In this document: positions 1 to 12,960 of the stretch, in pieces
How the letters are laid out: each line of letters begins with the position of its first letter
How positions within the stretch are numbered: the first letter of the stretch is position 1
NCBI GenBank assembly: GCA_003254905.1
Contig: QANU01015964.1
Location: 283,595 to 347,594, forward strand
Source: Nissolia schottii
Lineage: Eukaryota > Streptophyta > Magnoliopsida > Fabales > Fabaceae
Direction: 5' to 3'
DNA: 64,000 bases
Notes under the pieces: model-generated
What the model saw: only the letters and a program-made list of their open reading frames with translations
What the model was told of the DNA's origin: nothing
Databases searched by the model: none
Made by a program: the position numbers and the translations under genes

Positions 1-2100
1 GACTCTTTTAAATTTATGATTGAATTTCAAGTGTTCAAATAGAATGAGTTACTGTACCTTCATAAAATCGTGGTACCAAAAGAAGAACCATAAATTATAT
101 AAAATAAAATATTTATGTAGAAATAAAGTTTTCACCACCAATATAATGAGAATACAGCCTCATGAGACCGATAATACTGTGTGGCATTTTCGTGGGCAAT
201 ATTGATGACGAAGGTTTGGTCGTAATCCTATTCTCATAGATAAATGGAAGACTTTTACGTGACAAGGAAAACTCCTACAAATGATTTTATTTTTATTTTT
301 TAAATTGAGGAAGAAAAAAAATACCAAAAACAAAAGGCGAGGAAAAAAAGAACGTGGAAAATAAAAATCAACCTCAATGTTGACTGCCAAACTAATGTGT
401 TGGAGGCGTCTAGTGAGCTCTCAAACCAAAGTAGCTATCAAGTCTAGTCAATCAGAGATCAATAACTTTGATGCATTAGCCTAATAATGTACACTGATTG
501 GTCAAAACTTTTTGTCTGTTTCTTTGATTTTTCGTTAATTTTCAGTCTAATTTTATTTTCTTCTTGCCGACTAGTTTTTCTTTGAATTTTGACCCCACTG
601 TAACTAAGACTATTATATTGCCTTATTTCTCAGGTTCTAAGAAAACTCTAATGGGTCTAGTATAGTTTTATCGTTGGAAAAAGGGGTAATTTCTAATAGT
701 GTTTAGGATTTTGATCATTTTACAGTAAAAATCATAGCCTGTTTCTTTGATTTTTGGTTAATTTCAGTCATCACTAACTTTGATTCTTTTTCCTTGATTG
801 TTTTACACATGAATTCTATCTTTGAAGGTTAAATTTTAACTGATCTTGTTTGAGTCAAGTGAATATATTATCAATACTATTTTAATTTTTTGGTAATGAG
901 TATATAATAAAAATAAAGCTGATTTCCCAACAGTAATTTTTCTTTCTAATCGTAAGGTTCGGACTTCGCATATTAAATAACGTTACTTAAAGTGAATAAG
1001 TATTAAAACACTTAAACAATTCAAACATTATTACATAAAATAGTTTTGTTTGGATGTATTATTACGTAAAGTCGGCTAAAAACATTGTAAATAAATCTCT
1101 TTAAAAAAAATTACTCCTCAGTTTTTGTTTTCGGATTAGATTATTAAAAAGCTACAGTGAAACAGTACATACAGTGAAACAGTACATACGAGGCGAATGG
1201 AAAGAAAATAGTAGCTAAGAAAAAATATAATAACATATCTTTATCATTAAAAAAGCAAGGTATTATTCGCAATAAAAAATTATACTATTAAGAAGCACTA
1301 ATTAAATACACATCTAGCAACATTAAACATACTCTTCGAGGTCACCAGGGAAAAAGTTGTGTTAAGCGATGGATTAAATTTAAGGCACACTCAACATCAG
1401 ACCCAAAAAAATTCTTTTTCTAAAAAAAATGCTCTACAGATAACCCTGCTTCCTCGACGCGGAGATGCTAAAATTGTACACGCGTCCTACCTACTTAGGT
1501 CGTCACTTTCATGCTATTAGTGGAGGGTAGCTCTTTGGGTCTTTGCCAATTATTGTCTCGACGAAAAATGCAAAAGAAAAATGATATTTATATACTAAAA
1601 AAAAAATAGAGACACTTCAGTACCAAATAAAATAAGTAATAGACCTCATGTATATTGTAAATGGAATATTAGGATGATTGAGATAATAAAATATACAAAT
1701 AGCAATCCTCTTAGCCAAATAACATATAGTTTCCCTTGCTAAAGTTCCTCTCCTTGGTTCCACTAAAGCTTAGGTGAATATAATTTGCATTTCTTTCTTT
1801 CCTTTGTTTATGGTTGGATTTGGCATTCACATCTTTATTGGAGTATTTGTAATGATTAATGTGGTCAACAAAATAACAAAAGCTCAACATTGGCTGCTCA
1901 AGACTCTATACCTAATGGATGGTACACCAATCCTATAAAGTAGTAGGATGCATTGTCTGCTTTTGTCCAATGTCAACTAGCATTTATAGGGATTAGGGAG
2001 ATGAGGATTTTCTGCAACAAGTATAGGGATTTAAAGAGAAATTATTGAGTACGCAAAAAGTACAAGATTATATATCTTAAATAAAAATATAAGTTAATGA
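1..2100. other. AT-rich intergenic region, no gene seen
   Basis: The stretch is AT-rich and has short, frequently interrupted reading frames on both strands, none with recognisable protein content. The only local structure noted is a perfect 17-bp unit (acagtgaaacagtacat) repeated head to tail at 1154-1170 and 1171-1187. No transposon ends were recognised. Confidence 0.6.
1154..1187. repeat. Tandem 2 x 17 bp repeat
   Basis: The unit acagtgaaacagtacat occurs twice with no gap. It is probably a replication-slippage duplication in intergenic DNA. Confidence 0.7.
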
Positions 2101-2110
2101 TAAATTTTAT

Positions 2111-3887
2111 GATTAAATAAGTTTTTAGTCTCCTGTAATATTAAAAAGTTTGTGTCTGATCTCTAGAAAATTTTTTGTTAAAATTTAGTCCTATAAAAAA
2201 TTTTTTGTTCGTTTTTAGTTCCTGCCATCAGTTTGGATTGGACAGCGCTGACGTGGCCATTAAGTTCGTCACGTGGCATAATCCAAGTTTCCAAATTAAA
2301 CTCATAACCCACCTGAAACCCAAACCCATTTTAAATTTTTTAAAAAAATTACCCCATATCCACCCACCCACCCACGATCCTTTCTTCTATTCTTTTCTCT
2401 GAACCATATTTCTTGCACAACCACCCTCTTCTCTCAACCCAACCACCCATCACACCCTTCTTCTCTCCGTCACAGCGCCACTTCATCTCACTCTCTCTTC
2501 GCGTCTCAGATTTATTATTCCTCAAAACATTCCAGAAGCAGCTTCCGAGCTTGTTGAGCGCCAGCGAAATCTCGATTTCGACATCTTCGGTGGGGTCCCT
2601 GTTCTTCGTGTCGTTGAGCGATCGACCTAGCAGACACCTGAACACGCCGCTGACAATGGCGACGGCGGGGCTGGGGAAGTGGGGCGGTGGCATCCCTCTC
2701 TTCCCCTCATCTCACTCTCTCTCTGCGTCTCCCTTTCTCTCTTTCTTTCCCTCTGCTTTCTTTTTCGATCTTTCTCTTGAAGGCGTATGCGAAGGAGGAT
2801 GGGGCAGCTACCGTGGAAGTGAAGTAAGGGAACGAGACGGTGGCGACGGCGGGGGCGTCGTGAAAGGGCAGTGGTAGCAAGTACAGGTAGGGGTAAGGGC
2901 AAAAGGGTTGAGTGAATTGGTAGGGAAGGAGGAAGACGACCTCTATTTCTATCTTTTTCTCTACTGAGTTCTTCTCTTTCTTACTCTCGAGATCTCTCTC
3001 TCTCTCTCACTGTATTTTTTTTCACTCTTTTCCTTACTTTATTTTTTGGTTTCAAGTGTGGGTGTTGTGATTGTTGTGTTGTTTTGGATCTGTTTGGTTT
3101 GATTTTCTTTTGCAGGTATGGGCTTGTGGTGGTTTGGGGTAGTTGATGTATGTGTGTGTGGTGGTTCGGTGGGTGAGGGTGGTTGCTGGTAGTGGCTGGT
3201 GGTGAAGGTGGTGTGTGAGAGAGGATTTTGTTTTCCCTTTCTTTTTTCCTTTTCTCCCTGGAGGTCGAGAGAGAAAGAGATGGAAAAAGAGGGAAAGTGA
3301 CCGAGAGATGAGAGTGAAGCTCGCTGCCGCCGATAATATGCCATGGCGGCAGCGGCCCCAGACAACGGAAAAGCTGAGATAGAAAAAGAAAGCAGAGGGA
3401 AAGAAAGAGAGAAAGGGAGACACGGAGAGAGAGTGAGATAGGGGAAGAGGGGGACGCCACCGCTGGCGCGCCATCTTGAGCGCGGCGACAGCAGTGACCA
3501 GTGAAACTGAAGAGAGAAAGAAGGCGTGAGATGGGAGAGAGAAGAAGATGGGGTCTAAGAGGGATGGAGACCAGTGTGAGAGAGAAGGTCGTTTGAGAGA
3601 AAGAGAGAATGAGGAGGATAAGTTTGAGTTTGGGTTGTTTTTTAATTGAAAATTTGGATTATGCCACATGGCACGCTACATGACGAACTTAACAGTCACA
3701 TCAATGTCATCCAACCGGCACGCTACATGACGAACTTAACGGTCACATCAATGTCGTCCAACCCAAATTGACGGCAGGAATTAAAAACGAACAAATTTTT
3801 TTTACAGAGATTAAATCCTAACGAAAATTTTTCTAGAGACCAAACACAAACCTTTTGATATTACAGAACTAAAAACTTGTTTAACCC
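2111..3887. mobile_element. Mutator-like (MULE) foldback element, non-autonomous
   Basis: The two ends are long imperfect inverted repeats. The left end begins gattaaataagtttttagt and the reverse complement of the right end begins gggttaaacaagtttttagt. The match continues for about 150 bp through the tract that contains ttgttcgtttttagttcctg. The 10 bp taaattttat flank the element directly at 2101-2110 and 3888-3897, in the 9-11 bp range typical of Mutator-like elements. Inverted pairing continues inward: the CT-rich tract at about 2695-2785 matches the GA-rich tract at about 3375-3450 in reverse complement. No transposase is visible. Long open frames on both strands come from low-complexity CT/GA sequence and are not convincing genes. 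It could be a Pack-MULE with captured sequence, but no donor gene is recognised. Confidence 0.75.
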
Positions 3888-3897
3888 TAAATTTTAT

Positions 3898-5547
3898 GAC
3901 TAATTAAAGTTATAATATCACTTTATTACTAAGGAAAAACACAATAAATACTCTACCAACATATAATAATTCGTCTTAATCTTAATGTTTTCCAGCATAG
4001 TTGGCGACGACAAGAAAGGAGATAGAAAGAAGTTCGGTGATGTAGGTGAATACATAGACACTTCAGAAGCTTTTAAGAACCAATTATTATATAGGCCAAT
4101 CGCGGAAAATCCAACTCATCTAGTCATTTGGAAGGTTTTTAAGCCATACCCCACCCACATTCAATATTCTGGGTCAAATCCTTTTTGCCTTGATGGCCTC
4201 ATTCCGTTGTTTGGATATAAAATCCGTGTGATGTTTTTAACCACAAATTTTCATATTTTTGATAATATTTATTCTTGATTCTTCCCACCCCCAGCCAAAG
4301 AATTTAACAATTTTCGTGCTTTTAATTTTTAAATGTTTCCAACAACTTATACTTTACAGCTTATTTGTTAATCTGCCCAGGATAGAATGGCTAAGAATGA
4401 TGCCCTGTTTCTTGTTAATCCAAAAGGCAAAGCCATCAAACTTGCCTTAATTACAATTTTCAGGTTGTTGGGGGTGTTTTTGAGATTTTGGTGCAGCAGA
4501 TTTATTTGACTATCACTGCAAAATATCTTCGTAAATGTTCTGGTAGATCATTAAATAAGGGATGCATATTCCATTCTTTCAAGTTATCCATGAAAGCTCT
4601 ACTTACTCCCAAGTCTCAAATTCTTTCGGTATATATTTATAGAATCGGGTATTATTCTGGTACTAATGTCCAGTAATTGTACCGATATTCAAGGTAAATT
4701 ATCAGTCCTTTACTATCAAGTGGCAGGAATGGAACAATATATATGCTCGGAAAGGTCGCCCCCCCTAAATGGCGGTTTTCAATTCCTCAAATCGAACGTA
4801 GTAGGTGGACTAAAAGTTCATCGGATACCAGTAGCTAAAGATAAAAAAGTGTCAAGGGTGGATCTGCATTATTATCAAGCGTTTTGTCGCCCGTTGGAAA
4901 ACGCTTTCAAGTGTTACCTATACTGTAGGCAACACTGCTACCCGTGACGAACATTCCAAACTCTCCAATTCCATTACTAAGCATGCCATTTTGATCAAGA
5001 CAAAACCCAAACAACATCTACGTAGTTGGAAAAAAGAATAAAGAATTGCTTGTACGTAAACGACTAAACCAAGTCTTCTTTTCTCAAGTCTTCCTAGTTC
5101 CTTAAAGAAGCCATAGAAAGCTGCCAAAGCTAGCATAATATGGTAATCACCACCACAGCATCCTACAGTTGTAACTCAGGCACTTCCGCTAACTATACGT
5201 TAGTAGGGCTTGTGCTAAGCAGTTACCAAATGAAGGTGAAGCAGAATGTCATATTCACATCATGCACTACAGATCCAAAGGGATAACTATACCTACATCT
5301 TTGATAATCAACAAATTGAGGGCATAACTCCTCTCATATAAAAGTTTTGAGATGACTTGATATGTATAAATTTTCACAAATGATTTGACCTCTCGTGGCA
5401 CTACTTCTTGGGCTCCACGTTTTTTTCATAATCAATGAAAACTTTCATATGACCAAGAGATTCATTCCAAAAAATTGAACAAAGGTAATTTCGACTGCAA
5501 TCCAACGATGGCCAAATTTAACTTTTAAACAATAACTCCAGCTTAAT
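3898..5547 (+). pseudogene. Unrecognised decayed gene-like region
   Basis: Several short plus-strand open frames follow one another here: a 97-codon frame at 3985-4278, a 24-codon stretch ending in a splice-like junction near 4387-4462, and further frames at 4488-4676 and 4666-4947. Their composition is more protein-like than the surrounding DNA; the last one in another frame has alternating charged and hydrophobic residues. I do not recognise any family. It may be a broken multi-exon gene or chance. From about 4950 to 5547 nothing further is visible apart from the 3' flank of the minus-strand HINT4-like gene. Confidence 0.22.
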
Positions 5548-7208
5548 TTATCCTTCTGAGTGAACTGCGGGTAAAGGCTTTATCTTTTCCAGAAACCTCT
5601 CCACTTCAATGAAACCAATTGGTCCGAAAGACAAGTATTTTATAAATCTCCATCTGCTTAAGCTCATAAATTGGGAAGCTTCAGCATCCACGCAGCATGA
5701 CAAACTTAGGCATACAGTAACAAGAAAGATGAACTTACCTGGGTGTATAGGGTAGCGCCAAACAATGGAGGTGTAGGTGGTTAACAGAGTTCAGGGGAGG
5801 CTGATGAAAGCCAAATCTGTCAGAAAGAAGGTAACAGAAAGAATCACACATGTTTTGTTTAGTTACAACAACAACAACAAACATCAGGTCAAATCAACAA
5901 CCTCGTGCTTCAAACCAATGGGGTTCTCTATTCTATTATTGTTCTTGTTTTCTCGCCATAATATCTTATTCTTGTTCAGATTCAAACAGCTTGTTCATTG
6001 TTAGTAATCCAGGTGTAACTAGCATATGCAAAATCTAATTTTAAAAACAATCACAATGTGATTGATCAATAAAGGTGATTCAAACTGCAAGAAATAGACA
6101 TCCAATCTCCTACCCATCTCTACATAACCCTTTTAATTTTTTCAAATCAGCTTCTCTCCATAGTAAACTAGAGTGCTAAGTAAAACAAATAACACCAGAT
6201 AGCATATTCAATAAACATCACGAAATCACCACTTAAATGTTTATGCATCAGAAAAAATTGAATAACAATATATCTTCACTTCTTCACCATTAGCTATGCA
6301 CACAGACAATTACAGTCTAGATTGCAGCAAAGTACAGTGCGTCCGTGGGGATGGTGCCCAAGTAATTTCAACAAATAGAAAAACATTTTTCTGCTTCATG
6401 AAATCTATCGAGCACAGGTTGTGCTAAAAATAGTACAAGAGCAGTTTGGAGTGCCGTGTCTATCAGAATGTGCAACGATTTATCTTTAGTGGCAGCAATT
6501 GCAGTAGAAAACAGCATTCTGGTTCAATTTAATAGTACAAACTTGAAAGGAGAAAACAATAAGCATTGTTTGCGCAAATGATCCAAGACCTGTACTGTTG
6601 AGACTGAGGTGCATCTCTAAGTAACAACATTCTCCCCACCTGGAACATGTGATTCACTGGATAATAAAGTATGAAATCATGATGATATTGGACCAAAGGC
6701 AAATTCGATTCTTAAACATAAAATTAAAACTTCGAATTAAAGTGGCCTCAGCTATCAATGTCTTTACCCAAAGAATAGTCTTCATTTTTTCTCTGGAGAT
6801 CTTTAACAGTAGGAATGTGCTCCACAGGAATTACCAAGTAATGCCTGAAAAAATTTGTCCAGTTCGATAGAAAACCTAGAAATTAACACCGCCAGCACAC
6901 ACAAGTATTTGCGAGAGCAATGGAATTCTACATTTCAGAAATTAATTAATGAAAATTTCTAAAGTGAATGATGAATTGGGAGTTTACCTGAAAGCAGAAG
7001 GCCTAATATCCTGAAAAGCAACAACCCTATCATCCTGCATTTTCCGATTCCCAAACTCAATCGCAATAGAAATTAGAAATGGAACAAAACGAAAAAGATT
7101 GAGAGTGAGTGAGAGAGAGACAGAGTGGAGAAGAGTGGTGGAGCTGGATTTGGAAGCAATATCGCAGAAAACACACGACGCTCTTGCTCCGCCTATTGCT
7201 CCCGCCAT
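5548..7208 (-). CDS. HINT4: HINT4-like histidine triad (HIT) nucleotide-binding protein
   Basis: Six exons join in frame: 7208-7122, 7034-6988, 6844-6768, 6656-6590, 5816-5739 and 5653-5548, giving 153 residues and a TAA stop. All introns are GT-AG. The N-terminal region has a Cys-x-x-Cys pair (C12, C15). The HIT core H-L-H-L-H-C falls at residues 106-111, with the preceding RFGFHQPP segment at 93-100. The order and spacing match the Arabidopsis HINT4 family (At4g16566; about 146 residues), whose members hydrolyse adenosine 5'-phosphosulfate and related nucleotides; activity here is inferred from the family. The start follows from the MAGAIGG segment leading directly into the first conserved Cys pair; an upstream in-frame ATG on the same strand would add a poorly conserved extension. 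A pararetrovirus copy begins only about 200 bp upstream of the start, so the gene's promoter region is very short or was altered by that insertion. Confidence 0.9.
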
Positions 7209-7350
7209 CGTTTTACCTAAAACCGCTGCTATCGCATCGCATTGGATGCGACTTCCAAATTCTGATGGCTTCTTACTGTGTACTTTCGCCACGTGTCAAT
7301 CAGCCACTACCCTCTAGGAAGTCTCTTGTTCATCTTCATGGCTGATTTTA

Positions 7351-7355
<5 letters not shown>

Positions 7356-7399
<44 letters not shown>

Positions 7400-7406
7400 N
7401 ATATAT
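7356..7406. repeat. (TA)n microsatellite with one unresolved base
   Basis: An uninterrupted TA run contains one N at 7400. It separates the 5' flank of HINT4 from the endogenous pararetrovirus. The true repeat length is uncertain. Confidence 0.95.
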
Positions 7407-7649
7407 GCATGTATGTATATATGTATGTATTCGTACAATGCCTAATACTCGGATAAAAGGATCTCTAAAAAGTGCAGATTTCACAGTTGAGGAAAACGTG
7501 AGGACTTCGCATCAATAAAATAAGTTTATATATGACTTTTACTGAAGAAGAAGGGTACGTTCCGCCGACAAAAATCCAACTTTAACTGGTCTTGGAGGAA
7601 GTTAATCTCCACTCCACGCCTAGAAGTAAAAGAGTATATCCAAACCACA

Positions 7650-8200
7650 AGATTGGACCACTGCTCGTTAGTAGCCACTCAGACGGAACAATATGTAGAC
7701 CTTGAGATCAGCCCTGATCTCATCAAACTCTGGAGACAAGAAGGGTACGTTGCGCTCCATCTGGGAGCGGTAAGGCTTGTTCTTACTCTTCATGGAAGAA
7801 AGGCTCTCCCTGTCACGGCCCGAGTTACTTTGCTTGACTCTACTTTTGTAGAGTATGAGCATGCTGTGATCGGAACCGTCATAACCACCCTGAACGCAGG
7901 CAGCGTGGTGTTAACCATGTTTCCTAATTTCAATGTTCAGCTGAAGGATCCCACCTTGCCAAGAAGGTTCAAGGTCCAAGTCCAGATCTCTGGAGCAAAA
8001 CAGGACATGCCGGCCCTATCGGCAACCTTAGCCCACCAACTGATATACCGACTGCAGGATCATTGCTTTGACCTGCTCACGGCAAAAGAATATCAGGACC
8101 ACACCATGATGATCGTAGCAGATATGGATGAAAAGCTACCTTCAATCATCCAGGTACCCAAGCAACTACCAAAGGAAGAATTGCAGAAGCTCATGCCCAT
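7650..8200 (+). pseudogene. Pararetrovirus movement-protein region (fossil)
   Basis: The translated region resembles the 30K-superfamily movement protein of caulimovirids. It has the hydrophobic beta-rich core that includes the segment around HAVIGTVITTLN, followed by an acidic, Cys-containing C-terminal part. In exogenous relatives this protein forms tubules through plasmodesmata for cell-to-cell spread. It is the first recognisable part of the integrated copy and lies immediately upstream of the coat/polymerase part. Assignment rests on order and pattern and not on a search. Confidence 0.65.
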
Positions 8201-9199
8201 GGAGTGGGTCACTGGGTACGAGGCCTATAAGCAGAACTTCAAGCATGTTGTTTCAACGGAATACAGCTACAGCAGAACTACAACCGGAGCAGTAAAAACG
8301 ATCTTTAAAACCCAGGATGAATCCTCATCCAACGGAACTGACTCTCCCGTATTCCATACAATGATGATCTCCCTGGGAGAAGCTGAGACAGACATGCCGG
8401 TCTATGCGGTAGAAGCAGATGGACATCTTATCTATTCAGATAAGATGAATGGCCATTTCCCTTGGGATGTTGCACCTGAGATGTGCGACTCCGACTGCAG
8501 CTGTGACGAAGCAGGCAGTGATGATGATGAAGAACCGGGTTGGAGAATCTCTAGGCGACAGAGAAGAGCCAGAAAATCATGCAAGCCCATGCCTCCTTTC
8601 AGGAGACCAAAACCAGAGCAGGGCCCTTAGGTCGGTATCTGGAAAAAGGAGGAACCTTTGCCCTTATATAAAGAGGGATTGAAGATCTTGAGGAAAGAAA
8701 AGTATCCACCTCCTCCGAATGATCCACCTCCTCAGGATGAATCCTCATCCAACGGAACTAACTCTCCCGTATTCCATACAATGATGATCTCCCTGGGAGA
8801 AGCTGAGACAGACATGCCGGTCTATGCGGTAGAAGCAGATGGACATCTTATCTATTCAGATAAGATGAATGGCCATTTCCCTTGGGATGTTGCACCTGAG
8901 ATGTGCGACTCCGACTGCAGCTGTGACGAAGCAGGCAGTGATGATGATGAAGAACCGGGTTGGAGAATCTCTAGGCGACAGAGAAGAGCCAGAAAATCAT
9001 GCAAGCCCATGCCTCCTTTCAGGAGACCAAAACCAGAGCAGGGCCCTTAGGTCGGTATCTGGAAAAAGGAGGAACCTTTGCCCTTATATAAAGAGGGATT
9101 GAAGATCTTGAGGAAAGAAAAGTATCCACCTCCTCCGAATGATCCACATCTAATTACATGGCCGCCTACTATGTCATGCAGCAACTCATACAAGAAAAA

Positions 9200-10930
9200 G
9201 CCTTCCCGGCCAATTCAATCCCAGGAGATACCATGCATGATGTTCACCACCTCCTCTTCGTCCTACGATGACCAATTTCCCTTTCTTGAGAAGAAAACAA
9301 ACCCGATCACCAAAATTCAAACCAAACCCTTTGTCCAACAAACTGAGGTCAACCCTGATGGGAAACTCAAGGCAGTTTCTCAAGCCGAGGAGGTTCTAAA
9401 CTGGCAAACAGAAAACTCGATAGCCCAGAACAAGCTTCTAAAGAAAATTGACAGCCAGGTAAAGATCATGGCCGAACAAGTTGACAAGAAGCTAGAAGTC
9501 CTGTCTGAAAAGATGCAGAAGTACTACAAAGAAATTAAGGCTAGGATTGAAGTCCTAGAAGTGGAAGTAAGACAACTTCCCAGCAAAAACATCTATGACA
9601 AGATCTTCGACCAAAAAGAAAGAGAGTTAACACGACTCCATCGCCAGTTTGACGAACTACAAAGGCATGTTGAAAACCTCCAGCCAAAAAAGACTGAAGA
9701 GTATGACCCATACTTTACACCTCCACCAAAGCCTTTCCTTTTTCCTGGACAAAAGCCTCCTCCAGCCTATGAACCTCCTCCACTCTTACCTCCACATATC
9801 AGACCTCAGAAAACCACCTTCTTTGGAGAAATGGGCCCTCAGAAAAGAAAAGAAGTGGCCCAAACATCAGATGAAGCCACGAAGAAGGCAGAGCCATCCA
9901 CAAAAAAGCCGATGACAGAATCGTCCAGCACGTCTCCCCCAGAGACTGAAGCTATGATGGTCTCTACCATAACAGATATATCAGAGACAGATAGTGGAGA
10001 TGAATATGCAGATATCTCTCAAATTCTGATGACGACATCCATTAACACTGAGGATCACAAGGCAGCGACCTTGAACCCACAGGAGGTCATTACTCCTCCT
10101 CCTTCAGGAGCATCACTGTTCACCATTGATGACATTCCTCCGTCACAATGGAAAAAGAGGCTCCTAGATTTCAGAACATGGATGGATGCGAAGTTAGTTC
10201 ATGCTGAGGCAGACCGGTATAAAGTTATCGAAGAATTTTGTGCCCACATGACAGGAGTCTTAAAGGAGTGGTACCAAAGTCTTGGAGCAGTAAAACAAGA
10301 CCATTTTCATAGGCTCTCCGTAGATGAAGTAATTGTGGTACTCCACCAAGAGTTTATTGGAGATAGCACTCTCACAGCCAAGGAACTTAGAAGGGAATAC
10401 TTTGAAATGAAGTGTTGTTCCCTCAAGAGACAGGACATTAAACGCCATTACAAAAGAATGGCCCAAAGGTTCTATCTCCTTAATGGCTACAATGATCCTA
10501 GTCTGAAGAGTACATATGTTAGTTCCTTGCCCGAAGAACTCCAAGAAGAGATGCACCGCATGGTAGCAGCCCTCCAAAAGGATATCACCCAAATGTCACT
10601 CGGAGAAATCCAGCAAACCTGCGGGTCAGCTTTGGAAAAAGTCTGTGGCCAAAGAAAGTTGTTTGAAAATCTCCTCCTAAACCGAAAGAAGTTTTCCAAG
10701 AACTGCACGAAAAACTACCTGGAGATCAAATGCAAAGATAAAAGGTGCGACTGCAAAACTAAGCCTTTCCTTAAAAAGAAGAAAGATAAAGCCTTCACCA
10801 AGAGAATGAAGAAGGTAAAGTTTTTCAAGAAGAAACCCTTCAGAGGAAAGAACGTCCGAAGATGTTTTATCTGTGGAAAACAAGGCCATTTTTTGAAACA
10901 GTGTCCTAACAAAAGGGAAAAGGCTGTTCG
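9200..10930 (+). pseudogene. Pararetrovirus coat-protein region (fossil)
   Basis: The translation shows an N-terminal coiled-coil stretch rich in Lys/Glu (about 9.4-9.7 kb), a Pro-rich linker, an acidic segment, a Trp-containing capsid-like core (about 10.14-10.65 kb), a Lys-rich basic tail, and a zinc knuckle of the form CX2CX4HX4C near 10.87 kb. This arrangement of acidic part, capsid core, basic part and zinc knuckle is typical of caulimovirid coat proteins, which package the viral genome. Confidence 0.7.
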
Positions 10931-11159
10931 TTTAGTCGAAACACTTGATCTTGAGGACGGTGAGGATGTAGAATCTTGGTACGATGAGCAAGAAGAAGCA
11001 GACGCTCATACTGTGTTCGGCATTGACTATTCCAGCCCAGAAACCAGTGAAGAGTCAGAAACCTCCGAGGAAGAAGATAACAATTTCCCTGTTTTGCAGG
11101 TACAGCGACAAAAGGAAGAAATGGAGATAAACAAGACTGCTGAAGCACCTCCACTTCCA

Positions 11160-12960
11160 AATGTGGAAATTGATATTTTGCCTTCCAAGTATCACAAGGC
11201 TATAAAGGCCATCGCCTTTGTAGACACCGGAGCCATGGAAACACTAATGAATCCAGCAATCCTACCATCTGAAGCATGGGAGCAGAAACCTCACACCCTG
11301 ATAGGTGCTAGTGGGAAGAGGTTTAAGACCAGTCTGGTCACAAAAAATCGGATTGGAATTAAACTCTTCCCTGACTGCATCCTTTGGGCAAAAGTTATTG
11401 GTACAGACCTTCCAGGAAAAGATTTGCTAATCGGAATGGACGTTCTCGTCCAAAACCAAAGAATTCAGATCTTCCCTCATGGTCTGAAATTCCGAAGAAA
11501 CTACAAGCCTTTCACTCCGGTAGCCACACTCTTTTCCTTAGCAGAAGCTCCTCCTGAATACGAAGAAATAAAAGAAAAGCTCCTGCAGCTGTGTGCCGAC
11601 AGCCATGATCTGTTTCGGCATCCGCATCCCTTGTGGAAAAATGAAAAGTTCTTCGTGGAGCTACCTCTCAAGATGAATGAGGACATCAACCCTACCAAGG
11701 CAACCCATCCAAGGATGTCTCCTTCGGATAGGAAAGCAGCATTTGAAGAATGCCAACAACTCCTGAAGCAAGGTCTCGTTGAGCCAACCAAATCAGATTG
11801 GGTGTGTCAAGCCTTTTATGTTAACAAAAGTTCAGAACAGGTTCGAGGAAAAAAGCGGCGTGTCATTGACTACCGGCCACTCAATCAGTTTTTGAAAGAT
11901 GACAAATTTCCTCTCCCAAAAATATATTCCCTGTATACCTACATCAAGAACGCCTATATCTTTTCCAAATTCGACCTCAAGGCAGGATTCTGGCAACTGG
12001 GCCTGAAGCCCGAAGATAGGCCCAAAACAGCTTTCTGCATTCCTAACGCCCATTACCAATGGACTGTCCTGCCTTTCGGACTCAAAGTGGCTCCTTCCCT
12101 GTTTCAAAAGGCCATGACCCGAATCTTTGAACCACTCCTCCAAAGTGCACTAGTCTATATTGATGATATCTTGCTTTTCTCTCCTGATGAAGTAAGCCAC
12201 CATCATCTCCTAGACCAATTCTACCGCATCTGCAACCACCATGGAGTGATGCTCTCCGCCAAGAAGTCCCAGATCGGCACCAAAGAAGTAGACTTTCTAG
12301 GGATGCATTTTTCCCAGGGACAGTACGTTCCTCAACCTCACATAGCAGAGGAACTTCCCAAATTTCCAGATGCAGGGATGACCGTAAAGCAGATTCAACA
12401 GTTCCTTGGTATCATTAATTATATCAGGGATTTCATCCCCCATGTGTCAAAGTACACCTCACAACTGTCCAAGCTGCTCAAGAAGAATCCTCCACCCTGG
12501 GGAACAGAACAGACAGAAGCTGTTAAAGCTTTAAAGCAAGCCTCACAGAACCTGCCAGCCTTGAAGATTCCCGGAGAAGGAAAACGAATCCTCCAGACTG
12601 ATGCCAGTGACTATTACTGGGAGCTGTTCTGTTAGAAGAAGTTGATAAGCAGCGATTCTACTGTGGCCATGCCAGTAGCCAATTCAAACTGCAGAACTTC
12701 ATTACCACACCACCTTCAAGGAGACCCTAGCAGTCAAATATGGAATTCAAAAATTTGATTTTCACTTACGTGGACATCAATTTGAAGTCCAACTTGACAA
12801 CTCATCTTTTCCCAGGATCCTGGAATTCAAAAATCGGGTGCCACCAAATCCTCAGATCCTCAGACTGAAAGAATGGTTTTCGAGATATGATTTCACAGTG
12901 AAACATATTAAGGGAATCAAAAATCTCATCCCAAATTTCCTATCCCGACCAGCCAGACAA
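11160..12960 (+). pseudogene. Pararetrovirus protease, reverse transcriptase and RNase H region (fossil)
   Basis: An aspartic protease site (FVDTGA) lies near 11.22 kb. The reverse transcriptase follows, with RRVIDYRPLNQ, FDLKAGFWQL, LPFGLKVAPSLFQ and YIDDILLFS motifs between about 11.85 and 12.18 kb. RNase H-like sequence continues to about 12.95 kb, ending in the HIKGIKNLIPNFLSRP-type segment. The motif set belongs to the Ty3/gypsy-caulimovirus branch of reverse transcriptases. The missing integrase and LTRs, and the movement protein upstream, favour Caulimoviridae. Confidence 0.85.

Noticed and set aside
2981-3669. Long overlapping minus-strand frames in the foldback element
   Set aside because: They come from GA/CT low-complexity sequence within inverted arms; the encoded peptides are Ser/Leu/Pro/Thr-rich without a domain.
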